DNA of 64,000 bases from Microbacterium enclense (GTDB lineage Bacteria > Actinomycetota > Actinomycetes > Actinomycetales > Microbacteriaceae): contig CP116226.1 of assembly GCA_038182865.1 (NCBI GenBank), positions 3,596,001 through 3,660,000 of the forward strand, given 5' to 3'. The position numbers and the translations under genes were made by a program. The notes under the pieces were generated by a model. The model saw only the letters and a program-made list of their open reading frames with translations. It was not told the DNA's origin and searched no databases. Positions 56,021-63,194 of this stretch are shown here, piece after piece; positions within the stretch are counted from its first letter, which is position 1, and each line of letters begins with the position of its first letter.

Positions 56021-56054
56021 TCCGCCCGATCTCGCGGCCCCGCACACGCCAGAC

Positions 56055-56220
56055 CCGGGATGCCACGGCATCCTGTTCTCCCGGGCCACCGCCGCGGCGC
56101 GCGCCGGCCCCGGGATGCCGCGACGCGCGCCGGATCCGGGATGCCACGGCATCCTGTTCTCCCGGGCCACCGCCGCGGCGCGCGCCGGCCCCGGGATGCC
56201 GCGACGCGCGCCGGATCCGG
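56055..56220. repeat. Exact 81-bp tandem duplication after aroB
   Basis: Copy 1 spans 56055-56135 and copy 2 spans 56136-56216, identical in all 81 bases, with four more matching bases (56217-56220). Each unit contains the dyad GGATGCCacGGCATCC and a second GGGATGCC. Downstream to about 56290 are further CCGGATCTG and ATCCGG repeats. The unit is 27 codons long, but no real gene reads through it. Confidence 0.95.
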
Positions 56221-56297
56221 AGATGGTCGACGGATCCGGACGATTCGCGACGAGACATCCGGATCTGCCGACATTCTCCGGATCTGCGACGCGAAAA

Positions 56298-56323
56298 GCC
56301 CCGCCGCCCGAAGGCGACGGGGC
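56298..56323 (-). terminator. Terminator of the catabolic permease operon
   Basis: On the minus strand GGCCCCGTCGCC-type arms (56313-56323 and 56298-56308) close a TTCG loop with one G-U pair and are followed by TTTT. It lies 13 bases past the permease stop. Confidence 0.75.
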
Positions 56324-56335
56324 CTATCAGCCTGG

Positions 56336-57655
56336 TCAGACCTCGGCGGGGACGCGCTGCTCCGAGCGCAGGCCGAGTTGATCGGTGGGGACGTCGCGGG
56401 TCTCGCGAGCCGTCAGCGCACTGACCGAGGCGATGATCGCGATCGCGGCGGTGAAGAGGCTGATGACGACCCAGCCGCCCGCACCCCCACCGCCGAGGGC
56501 TGCGACGATGCTGGGCGCGAAGCCGGCCATGAGGAAGCCGAGCTGCGTGCCGATCGCCATGCCCGAGAAGCGGACGCGGGTGCTGAACATCTCGCCGTAG
56601 AACGACGGCCAGACGGCGTTCGCCGCGGCGTACCCGCACGAGAACGTCAGCACCGCGAGACCGAACGTGAGGAGGGTGTTCCCTCCCCCCATCGACAGCA
56701 TGTAGAACGGCATGAACGCCGCGGACGAGAGCGCGCCGTAGATGAAGACCGGCTTGCGCCCGATACGGTCGGCGAGCTTGCCGAACAGCGGCTGGGTGAA
56801 CAGCGCGACCACGTTCGCGACGACGACGAGCCACAGCGTCACGCTGGCGTCGAGGCCCACCTCCTTGCCGTACGCGATGGCGAGGGTGCCGAAGACCGTC
56901 GAGACCGCGGCGATGAAGGCGCAGAAGATCACGCGGAGCACGTCGCGCCAGTGGTTCTTCAGAAGCGGGACCAGCGGCATCCGTGCGATCTGACCGGTCG
57001 CTTTCGCCTGCTCGAACTCGGGCGTCTCGTGCAGGCTCCGGCGGATGAAGAACGCCACGACCACGACGACCGCGCTGAGCCAGAACGGCACGCGCCAGCC
57101 CCACGAGAACTTGATCTCGTCGGGGAGCGCGACCACGGGGATGAAGACGAGAGCGGCGAGGATCTGGCCGCCCTGCGTCCCGGTGAGCGTCCACGAGGTG
57201 AAGAAGGAGCGGCGCCCGTCGGGGGCGTGCTCGAGCGTCAGCGATGACGCCCCGGCCTGTTCCCCCGCGGCCGAGAGACCCTGGGCGAGACGGCACAGCA
57301 CGAGGAGCGCGGGCGCGAACCAGCCGATCTGCGCGAAGCCCGGGAGGCACCCGATGACGAAGGTCGACAAGCCCATGAGCAGCAGGGTGAACATCAGCAC
57401 CTTCTGGCGCCCGATGCGGTCGCCGAAGTGGCCGAGGATGATCGCGCCGAAGGGACGGGCGATGTACGCGAACCCGAAGGTCGCGAACGACATCACCAAC
57501 GCCGCCTGATCACCTGACGGGAAGAACACCGTGGGGAAGATGAGGGCGGCGGCAGAGCCGAACAGGAAGAAGTCGTAGTACTCCACGGCGCTTCCCATGA
57601 AGCTGGCGGTGGCCGCCTTCACGGGGGTTTTCCGCGTCGTTGCGGGGGTGGTCAT
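56336..57655 (-). CDS. MHS-family MFS permease, probable shikimate/quinate importer
   Basis: 439 residues, about 12 membrane helices. MFS signatures: GHFGDRIGRQKVLMFTLLLMG between helices 2 and 3 and GKLADRIGRKPVF in the second half. AASFMGSAVEYYDFFLFGSAAALIFPTVFFP is the N-terminus of the metabolite:H+ symporter group, which includes ShiA and other aromatic or organic acid carriers. It starts 11 bases after the shikimate dehydrogenase-like gene on the same strand, so both are one operon, which suggests import of the dehydrogenase substrate. Substrate is inferred from context. Confidence 0.85.
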   Translation of the reverse strand: MTTPATTRKTPVKAATASFMGSAVEYYDFFLFGSAAALIFPTVFFPSGDQAALVMSFATFGFAYIARPFGAIILGHFGDRIGRQKVLMFTLLLMGLSTFVIGCLPGFAQIGWFAPALLVLCRLAQGLSAAGEQAGASSLTLEHAPDGRRSFFTSWTLTGTQGGQILAALVFIPVVALPDEIKFSWGWRVPFWLSAVVVVVAFFIRRSLHETPEFEQAKATGQIARMPLVPLLKNHWRDVLRVIFCAFIAAVSTVFGTLAIAYGKEVGLDASVTLWLVVVANVVALFTQPLFGKLADRIGRKPVFIYGALSSAAFMPFYMLSMGGGNTLLTFGLAVLTFSCGYAAANAVWPSFYGEMFSTRVRFSGMAIGTQLGFLMAGFAPSIVAALGGGGAGGWVVISLFTAAIAIIASVSALTARETRDVPTDQLGLRSEQRVPAEV

Positions 57656-57666
57656 GCGTTGTCTCC

Positions 57667-58572
57667 TTAGCGGGCGACGGCCGGGTCGACGGGTCGGTCG
57701 GGGGCTTTGTCGGCGGATACGAGGTCGAGGAAGTGAGCGGTCATGCGATCGGGGTCGGGTCGCGTCCCCGTGATGAGGGCGAACGCATCGACGGCCTGGT
57801 GGACCGCCATACGTCCGCCGCTGAGGGTGCGGCAGCCGCGCTCGCGCGCGGTGACGAGGAGTTCGGTGTCGAGAGGGCGGTACACGATGTCGGCGACCCA
57901 CAGCTCGGGCCGGAGCAACGCCTCGTCGAGGGGAAGACCCGGGTGCTCCGCCATGCCGACCGGGGTGCAGTGCACGAGGCCGTCGGCCTCGGCGAGGACA
58001 TCGGCGAGTCGCGCCGGCAGCGCGGTGTCGACGACGGCGAGCGGATGCCGCGACCCCAGGTCGGCGGCGAGAGCGCCGGCCCGGGCCGGGTCGAGATCGA
58101 CGATGGTCAGTCGAGCGGTGCCGAGGCGCAGCAGCGCGTCGGCGACGGCCGACCCCGCCCCGCCCGCGCCGAGCTGGACGACGTGGCGGGTCTCGGCATC
58201 CGGAAGCCCGTCCGTGAAGGCGGCGGCGAAGCCCGTCGTGTCGGTGTTGTAGCCGACCCGCCCGCTGGGTGTGAAGAGCACCGTGTTCACCGCGCCCAGG
58301 GCAGCGGCGACGGGGTCGATGCGGTCGAGGTGGTCGAGCACGCTCTGCTTGCAGGGGTGCGTGACGTTGACGGCGTCGTAGCCGAGGCGCTCGGCCCACG
58401 CGAGCACGTCGCCGATGCGGGCGGGATCGATCCCGAGCGCGGTGAGGTCGAGCGGTCGATAGACGTAGGTCAATCCCAGCGCACGTGCCTCGGCCATGTG
58501 CATCGGCGGGGTGAGCGAGGGGAGGACCCCCGTGCCGATGAGGCCGACGAGGTACGGGTGCGCGTCGATCAC
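57667..58572 (-). CDS. Quinate/shikimate dehydrogenase, catabolic AroE paralogue
   Basis: 301 residues from GTG at 58572 with AAGGAG upstream. The AroE fold is clear: NVTHPCKQSV with the catalytic Lys, GYNTDTTGF with the Asp, and the nucleotide site QLGAGGAGSAVADALLRLG followed by IVDLDP, an acidic end of strand 2 that favours NAD over NADP. The substrate loop reads PSLTPPMH, Ser-x-Thr in place of the Ser-x-Ser of biosynthetic AroE, as in catabolic quinate/shikimate dehydrogenases. It would oxidise shikimate or quinate. First gene of the dehydrogenase-permease operon, with a TetR-type operator upstream. Confidence 0.85.
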   Translation of the reverse strand: MIDAHPYLVGLIGTGVLPSLTPPMHMAEARALGLTYVYRPLDLTALGIDPARIGDVLAWAERLGYDAVNVTHPCKQSVLDHLDRIDPVAAALGAVNTVLFTPSGRVGYNTDTTGFAAAFTDGLPDAETRHVVQLGAGGAGSAVADALLRLGTARLTIVDLDPARAGALAADLGSRHPLAVVDTALPARLADVLAEADGLVHCTPVGMAEHPGLPLDEALLRPELWVADIVYRPLDTELLVTARERGCRTLSGGRMAVHQAVDAFALITGTRPDPDRMTAHFLDLVSADKAPDRPVDPAVAR

Positions 58573-58601
58573 GGTACTCCTTCGTGTCCGCGTGGCGGTT
58601 A

Positions 58602-58617
58602 TGTACTAACCGGTACG
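58602..58617. promoter_or_regulatory. TetR-type operator, copy 1 (TGTAC-N6-GTACG)
   Basis: TGTAC-taaccg-GTACG lies 30 bases upstream of the dehydrogenase start on the minus strand. It matches the copy at 59457-59472 in both half-sites except for the last base. Position suits repression of the dehydrogenase-permease operon. Confidence 0.65.
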
Positions 58618-58750
58618 TTCAGAGGAAACCACGAGGTGGCCGTGGTGTCAACGGCAAGATGCGGATGCCGCGCGGGGCGCGGAGCGCGGGGCGCGGGGTC
58701 CGGGGCGGGGTCGAGTGTCCAAGACATCCGGACGGTCTCGCGAGGCGTCC

Positions 58751-58767
58751 GAGTGTTTCGGACACTC
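58751..58767 (-). terminator. Possible weak terminator of the tetR transcript
   Basis: GAGTGT at 58751-58756 and ACACTC at 58762-58767 form a six-base stem within a region of further GTCC/GGAC complementarity. It lies between tetR and the downstream dehydrogenase operon on the same strand. No U tract is seen. Confidence 0.3.
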
Positions 58768-58799
58768 ACTGCCCGGGAACGGCGCGGGCCCGGGGCGGG

Positions 58800-59432
58800 T
58801 CAGCGCGCGGGGACGGTCAGCCAGCCGACCACGACGTCACCGAGGGCCGCGCGCAGGTGGGCGCGACGCTCGGGGGAGGCGAGGTCGACGTCGAAGAGGT
58901 GGCCGAAGGTGTACTGGTTCGCGACCTGGAAGACGCAATACGAGCTGATCACGAGGTGCACGTCGATCGCATCGACGTCGGAGCGGAAGACCCCGGCCGC
59001 GCGTCCGCGCTCGAGGATCTCGTCGAGCAGCCCCTTCGCCGGCTGTGACAGCGTGCGCAATCCGTCGATCTGCCGGATGAACTCGCCGCGATGGATGTTC
59101 TCGATCGCGACGAGGCGGATAAAGGCCTCGTGCCCGACATGGTGGTCGAAGGTCAGCTCGGCGAGGGCGCGGATGGCATCCACCGGGTCCGCGTGATCGA
59201 CGTCGATCGCGCGCTCCGCCTCGCGGATACCGCGATAGGCCTCTTCGAGGACGGCTCGATAGAGGCCCTCTTTCCCGCCGAAGTAGTAGTAGATCATCCG
59301 CTTCGTGGTCCGGGTGCGCGCGGCGATGTCGTCGACCCGGGCGCCGGAGAAGCCCTCCTCGGCGAAGACCTCGGTCGCCACGGCGAGCAGTTCGGAGCGC
59401 GTGCGCTCAGCATCTCTGCGTGCCTCGGCCAT
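58800..59432 (-). CDS. TetR-family repressor of the catabolic cluster
   Basis: 210 residues. The N-terminal helix-turn-helix (about residues 10-56) reads RTRSELLAVATEVFAEEGFSGARVDDIAARTRTTKRMIYYYFGGKEGLYRAVLEEAY, a textbook TetR domain. A C-terminal ligand domain follows (AIRALAELTFDHHVGHEAFIRLVAIENIHRG). It is divergent from the dehydratase gene, with only 50 bases between starts, and that spacer holds a TGTAC-N6-GTACA palindrome. Ligand is inferred to be a pathway intermediate such as shikimate, quinate or protocatechuate. Confidence 0.88.
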   Translation of the reverse strand: MAEARRDAERTRSELLAVATEVFAEEGFSGARVDDIAARTRTTKRMIYYYFGGKEGLYRAVLEEAYRGIREAERAIDVDHADPVDAIRALAELTFDHHVGHEAFIRLVAIENIHRGEFIRQIDGLRTLSQPAKGLLDEILERGRAAGVFRSDVDAIDVHLVISSYCVFQVANQYTFGHLFDVDLASPERRAHLRAALGDVVVGWLTVPAR

Positions 59433-59456
59433 GCGGTCAGACTAGTAGACCGACTT

Positions 59457-59472
59457 TGTACCAGATGGTACA
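59457..59472. promoter_or_regulatory. TetR-type operator, copy 2 (TGTAC-N6-GTACA)
   Basis: TGTAC-cagatg-GTACA is a perfect 5-bp dyad with a six-base spacer, centred in the 50-base spacer between tetR and the dehydratase gene. It could control both divergent promoters. Confidence 0.7.
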
Positions 59473-59482
59473 TTCGGCCGCC

Positions 59483-61294
59483 ATGAGGACCTCGATCGCG
59501 ACCGTCTGCATCAGCGGAACGCTCGCCGACAAACTGCACGCCTGCGCCGACGCCGGCTTCGATGGCGTCGAGATCTTCGAACCCGACCTGCTGGCCGCTC
59601 CCGAGAGCCCCGAGGAGGTCGCCGCTCTGGCCGGCCGCCTCGGCCTCAGCCTCGACCTGTACCAGCCGATGCGCGACGTCGAGGGCGTCGACGACGAGGC
59701 GTTCGCCGCGGTCCTCCGCCGGGCCGAGGCGAAGTTCCGTCTCATGAACCGCCTGGGCATTGATCTCGTCCTGTGCTGCAGCAACGTCGGGACCGCCACG
59801 ATCGACGACGACGAGGTCTCCGCCGACCAGCTGCGACGCCTCGGCGATCTCGCGGCGGGGCACGGCATCCGCATCGCCTTCGAGGCTCTCGCGTGGGGGC
59901 GTTTCATCGACGACTACCGCCGCGCGTGGCGCATCGTCGAGCTCGCCGACCACCCCGCTGTCGGGGTGTGCCTGGACTCGTTCCACATCCTGTCGCGCGG
60001 TCACGACCCCGCGGCGATCGCCGAGATCCCGGGCGAGAAGATCTTCTTCGTCCAGCTCGCCGACGCGCCACGCCTCAGCATGGACGTGCTGTCGTGGAGC
60101 CGGCACCACCGTCTCTTCCCGGGCGAGGGCGACTTCGATCTCACCGACTTCACGGCCCGCATCGTCGAGGCGGGGTACACCGGCCCGTGGTCGCTCGAGG
60201 TGTTCAATGACACGTTCCGCCAGACCGATGCCCGGCGCACCGCGCGGCACGCCCGCCGGTCGCTGCGCTGGCTGGAAGACGCGGTGTCCCGTGCCCTGCC
60301 CGACACCCCCGACGAGCTGCGCATGCTCCCCGATTCGGCCGCCCCCTCCGGTGTCGACTTCGTCGAGGTCAAAGCCGAGGACACCTCCGCGATCGAGGAG
60401 CTGCTCGGGCAGCTCGGCTTCACCTCTCGGGGCCGGCACCGCACCAAACCGGTCACCCTGTGGACCGCGGGAGAAGCGCGCGTCATCCTCAACGAACAGC
60501 ACGCGCGGGGATGGGAGCCGCGGCTGGCGGCGATCGGCCTCGAGGTGGACGACGCCGAAGCGGTCGACCTGCGCATGCACGAGCTGGGGGTTCCCCGCGC
60601 CTACCGGCGCACCTACGCGACAGAAGAGCGTCTCGACGGGGCGATCGCCCCCGACGGGACCGAGGTGTACTGGGCACAGGCCGCTGACGAAGGCGACCCG
60701 GCGTGGGTCGCGGAGTTCGAGCACGGGGAGCCCGAGCGGAACACGGTCATCCGCGGCGTCGACCACGTGAGCCTCACCCAGCCGTGGGATGCCATCGAGG
60801 AGGCGACCCTGTTCTACACGGCGGGCTTCGCGCTCCGCGTGGACAGCAGCACCGACGTCCCCGGACCCCGCGGTCTCGTGGCCAGCCGCGTGCTGGTCGC
60901 ACCCGGCGGGCAGGTGCGGATCCCACTCAACGTGGCACCCCCTGTGCTGGCCTCGGAGCGCGCCGGTGCCGCCCTCCCGCAGCACGTCGCGTTCGTGTGC
61001 GACGACGTCCGCGCCGCCGCCCGCGCGGCACGCGATCGGGGGTTCGCGCCCCTCGAGATGCCCGGTAATTACTACGACGACATCGCGGCGCGCTTCGATC
61101 TCGCGTCGGACGCGGTGGACGAACTGCGTGAGTTGCACCTCGGATACGACCAGGATGCCGCGGGGGAGTACCTGCACTTCTACACGCGCACGATCGGCGA
61201 GGTGTTCTTCGAGTTCGTCGAACGCGTCGATTCCTACGCCGGGTACGGAGCAGGTACCGCGCCCGTGCGCCTGACCGCGCAGGGGAGGCGCTGA
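59483..61294 (+). CDS. quiC: 3-dehydroshikimate dehydratase, QuiC-type two-domain protein
   Basis: 603 residues from ATG at 59483. The N-terminal half (about 1-270) is a sugar-phosphate isomerase-like TIM barrel: GFDGVEIFEPDLLA, HGIRIAFEALAWG (metal Glu), VGVCLDSFHILSRG, FFVQLADAP and WSLEVFND. The C-terminal half (about 290-600) is a VOC/4-hydroxyphenylpyruvate dioxygenase-like pair with GVDHVSLTQPWD and a final FFEFVERVDSYAGYG. This fusion is known from bacterial QuiC enzymes that dehydrate 3-dehydroshikimate to protocatechuate. Neighbouring dehydrogenase, permease and TetR genes fit. Confidence 0.85.
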   Translation: MRTSIATVCISGTLADKLHACADAGFDGVEIFEPDLLAAPESPEEVAALAGRLGLSLDLYQPMRDVEGVDDEAFAAVLRRAEAKFRLMNRLGIDLVLCCSNVGTATIDDDEVSADQLRRLGDLAAGHGIRIAFEALAWGRFIDDYRRAWRIVELADHPAVGVCLDSFHILSRGHDPAAIAEIPGEKIFFVQLADAPRLSMDVLSWSRHHRLFPGEGDFDLTDFTARIVEAGYTGPWSLEVFNDTFRQTDARRTARHARRSLRWLEDAVSRALPDTPDELRMLPDSAAPSGVDFVEVKAEDTSAIEELLGQLGFTSRGRHRTKPVTLWTAGEARVILNEQHARGWEPRLAAIGLEVDDAEAVDLRMHELGVPRAYRRTYATEERLDGAIAPDGTEVYWAQAADEGDPAWVAEFEHGEPERNTVIRGVDHVSLTQPWDAIEEATLFYTAGFALRVDSSTDVPGPRGLVASRVLVAPGGQVRIPLNVAPPVLASERAGAALPQHVAFVCDDVRAAARAARDRGFAPLEMPGNYYDDIAARFDLASDAVDELRELHLGYDQDAAGEYLHFYTRTIGEVFFEFVERVDSYAGYGAGTAPVRLTAQGRR

Positions 61295-61298
61295 TAGC

Positions 61299-61766
61299 GT
61301 GCCCGACATGACCACGCCCCGCCGCCTGCTGCTCGTCAACGGTCCGAACCTCAACCTGCTCGGCACCCGTCAGCCGGAGATCTACGGCTCCGACACCCTC
61401 GCCGACGTCGAGAGGGTCACCGCCGAGGCAGCCGAGCGCCACGGACTCGCCGTGCGCGCGATCCAGAGCAATCATGAAGGCGTCCTCATCGATGCGATCC
61501 ACGCCGCGCGGCTGGACTGCGCCGGCATCGTGATCAACGCCGGGGGACTCACGCACACCTCCGTCGCGCTGCGTGACGCGCTGGCATCCGTGGCCCTCCC
61601 GGTTGCCGAGGTGCACATCTCGAACATCAAGGAACGCGAGCCGTTCCGGCACTTCTCGTACATCGAAGACGTCGCGGCCGTCCACGTGATCGGCGAGGGC
61701 ATCCCGGGGTACGCACGAGCCGTGGAACTGCTCGTCGACGTCATCTCGGGCCGCGCGGACGGCTGA
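61299..61766 (+). CDS. aroQ: 3-dehydroquinate dehydratase, type II
   Basis: 155 residues from GTG at 61299, ten bases after GGGGAGG; the ATG at 61308 is less well placed. Type II signature LLLVNGPNLNLLGTRQPEIYGSDTL with the catalytic Tyr, QSNHEGVLIDAIH, VINAGGLTHTSVALRDAL and VEVHISN-like AEVHISNIKEREPFRHFSYI. It dehydrates 3-dehydroquinate to 3-dehydroshikimate. In this genome it could serve both shikimate biosynthesis and quinate breakdown. It follows quiC by four bases, so it may now be under the TetR-controlled promoter. Confidence 0.95.
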   Translation: MPDMTTPRRLLLVNGPNLNLLGTRQPEIYGSDTLADVERVTAEAAERHGLAVRAIQSNHEGVLIDAIHAARLDCAGIVINAGGLTHTSVALRDALASVALPVAEVHISNIKEREPFRHFSYIEDVAAVHVIGEGIPGYARAVELLVDVISGRADG

Positions 61767-61871
61767 GGGCGTACGGTCGATCGCGCCCGCAGAGGGCATC
61801 GCGTAGACTCGACCGCTGGGCGTGCGCCACAGCGCGGCCCTCCTCCCACACGAAACGGAATACGGGCACTC

Positions 61872-62432
61872 ATGGCATCCACCGCAGACATCAAGAACGG
61901 CGTCGTCCTCAGCATCGACGGTCAGCTGTGGAACGTCGTGGAATTCCAGCACGTCAAGCCCGGAAAGGGCGGCGCGTTCGTCCGCACCAAGCTGAAGAAC
62001 GTCATGAGCGGCAAGACGGTCGACCGCACCTTCAACGCCGGCGCCAAGGTCGACATCGAGAACGTCGACCGTCGTGACTTCACCTACCTCTACAACGACG
62101 GCGAAGGCTTCGTCTTCATGGACGTCGCCGACTACGACCAGATCACCGTGGGCGCTGCCACCGTCGGAGATGCCGCCAACTTCCTGCTCGAGAACCAGCA
62201 GGTGCAGATCGCACTGAACAACGGCAACCCGCTCTACATCGAGCTGCCGCCGTCCGTGGTCCTCGAGGTCACCTACACCGAGCCGGGCCTGCAGGGCGAC
62301 CGCTCGTCGGCCGGCACGAAGCCCGCCACGGTCGAGACGGGTTACGAGATGCAGGTTCCCCTGTTCCTCGAGACCGGCACGAAGATCAAGGTCGACACTC
62401 GCACCGGCGAGTACCTCGGCCGCATCAGCTGA
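61872..62432 (+). CDS. efp: Elongation factor P
   Basis: 186 residues, three beta-barrel domains. It relieves ribosome stalling at proline stretches. The N-terminal KOW-like domain carries the functional loop KPGKGGAFVRTKLKNVMSGK with the key Lys at residue 32. The C-terminus has TGTKIKVDTRTGEYLGRIS. No EpmA or other modification gene is in the window. The last residue of the loop is Gly where actinobacterial EF-P is usually described with PGKGP. TAGACT at 61804-61809 may be its -10. Confidence 0.96.
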   Translation: MASTADIKNGVVLSIDGQLWNVVEFQHVKPGKGGAFVRTKLKNVMSGKTVDRTFNAGAKVDIENVDRRDFTYLYNDGEGFVFMDVADYDQITVGAATVGDAANFLLENQQVQIALNNGNPLYIELPPSVVLEVTYTEPGLQGDRSSAGTKPATVETGYEMQVPLFLETGTKIKVDTRTGEYLGRIS

Positions 62433-62434
62433 CG

Positions 62435-62845
62435 TTGTCCGCCCGTACCAAGGCGCGCAAGCGCGCCCTCGACATCCTGTTCCAGGCCGACGTCCGCGGC
62501 GAGGAGCTCCCCGTCATGCTGGCCACCGAGGCCAAGCGCGCGGCTTCCGAGCCCGACCGTCAGGCGTCGTGGCTCTACGCCCGCGACATCGTCGACGGCG
62601 TCATCGACAACCGCGACGCGATCGACGAGCAGATCACGACGTTCGCCAAGGACTGGTCGCTGCAGCGCATGCCTGCCGTCGACCGCGCCCTGCTGCGGAT
62701 CGGTGCGTGGGAGATCCTCTACAACGACGACGTGCCCACGGCCGTCGCGATCGACGAAGCCGTGGAGCTCGCGAAGGAGTTCTCGACCGACGACTCCGGC
62801 TCTTTCGTGCACGGCGTGCTGGCGCGGATCGCGCGCTCGTCCTGA
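62435..62845 (+). CDS. nusB: Transcription antitermination factor NusB
   Basis: 136 residues from TTG at 62435, two bases after the efp stop. All-helical NusB fold: MSARTKARKRALDILFQADVRGEEL, IDEQITTFAKDWSLQRMPAVDRALLRIGAWEILY and PTAVAIDEAVELAKEFSTDDSGSFVHGVLARIA. It acts with NusE in rRNA antitermination. The unusual TTG start is supported by direct coupling to efp and by the conserved ARTKARKRAL beginning immediately after it. Confidence 0.92.
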   Translation: MSARTKARKRALDILFQADVRGEELPVMLATEAKRAASEPDRQASWLYARDIVDGVIDNRDAIDEQITTFAKDWSLQRMPAVDRALLRIGAWEILYNDDVPTAVAIDEAVELAKEFSTDDSGSFVHGVLARIARSS

Positions 62846-62954
62846 GCCCGCTCGACGTGTTCCGACGCGGCCCCGACTTCTCGTCGGCGGTCGCGTCGCG
62901 GCGTTTTCCGGCGGATTCCGGATGCCGCGCGGCGGCGCACGCGCGCGGCCGGGC

Positions 62955-63011
62955 GCCGGCGGCGTACACACGGGGCCGGATGCCGGCGGCGTACGCACGG
63001 GGCCGGATGCC
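62955..63011. repeat. 27-bp tandem repeat after nusB
   Basis: Two near-identical 27-bp units, 62955-62981 and 62982-63008, contain GGCGGCGTAC, a C-A/G-CACGGGG stretch and CCGGATGCC, with a single mismatch. They are part of a gene-free stretch of about 350 bases (62846-63194). Confidence 0.8.
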
Positions 63012-63085
63012 ACGCATAAACGCGGTCCACACGCATAAACGCGTGCACAGCGTGTTTCTGTGCGCGGACCGCGTTTATGCGTGGC
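63009..63085. repeat. 20-bp perfect inverted repeat with nested hairpin
   Basis: GCCACGCATAAACGCGGTCC at 63009-63028 is the exact reverse complement of 63066-63085. Between the arms are a second copy of ACGCATAAACGCG (63031-63043) and a hairpin GCACAG/CTGTGC (63045-63063). The structure could act as a terminator after nusB, but the nested repeat resembles a small palindromic intergenic element. Confidence 0.8.
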
Positions 63086-63194
63086 CCGCGACCCGGGTGC
63101 CCGCGGCGCTCGGCAGCGGTGGGGCGCTCGTCGCATCGGAGCCGACGCGACGTATGCGGGCGCCGATGTCGGACCCCCGCGGCAGGATGCTCTC

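Noticed and set aside
55929..57350. Minus-strand frame spanning the 81-bp duplication, giving a repeat peptide
   Set aside because: The repeat peptide arises because 81 is a multiple of three; the frame is antisense to the end of aroB and out of frame with the permease.
62955..63085. CRISPR-like array
   Set aside because: Only two tandem 27-bp units with no unique spacers and no cas genes.
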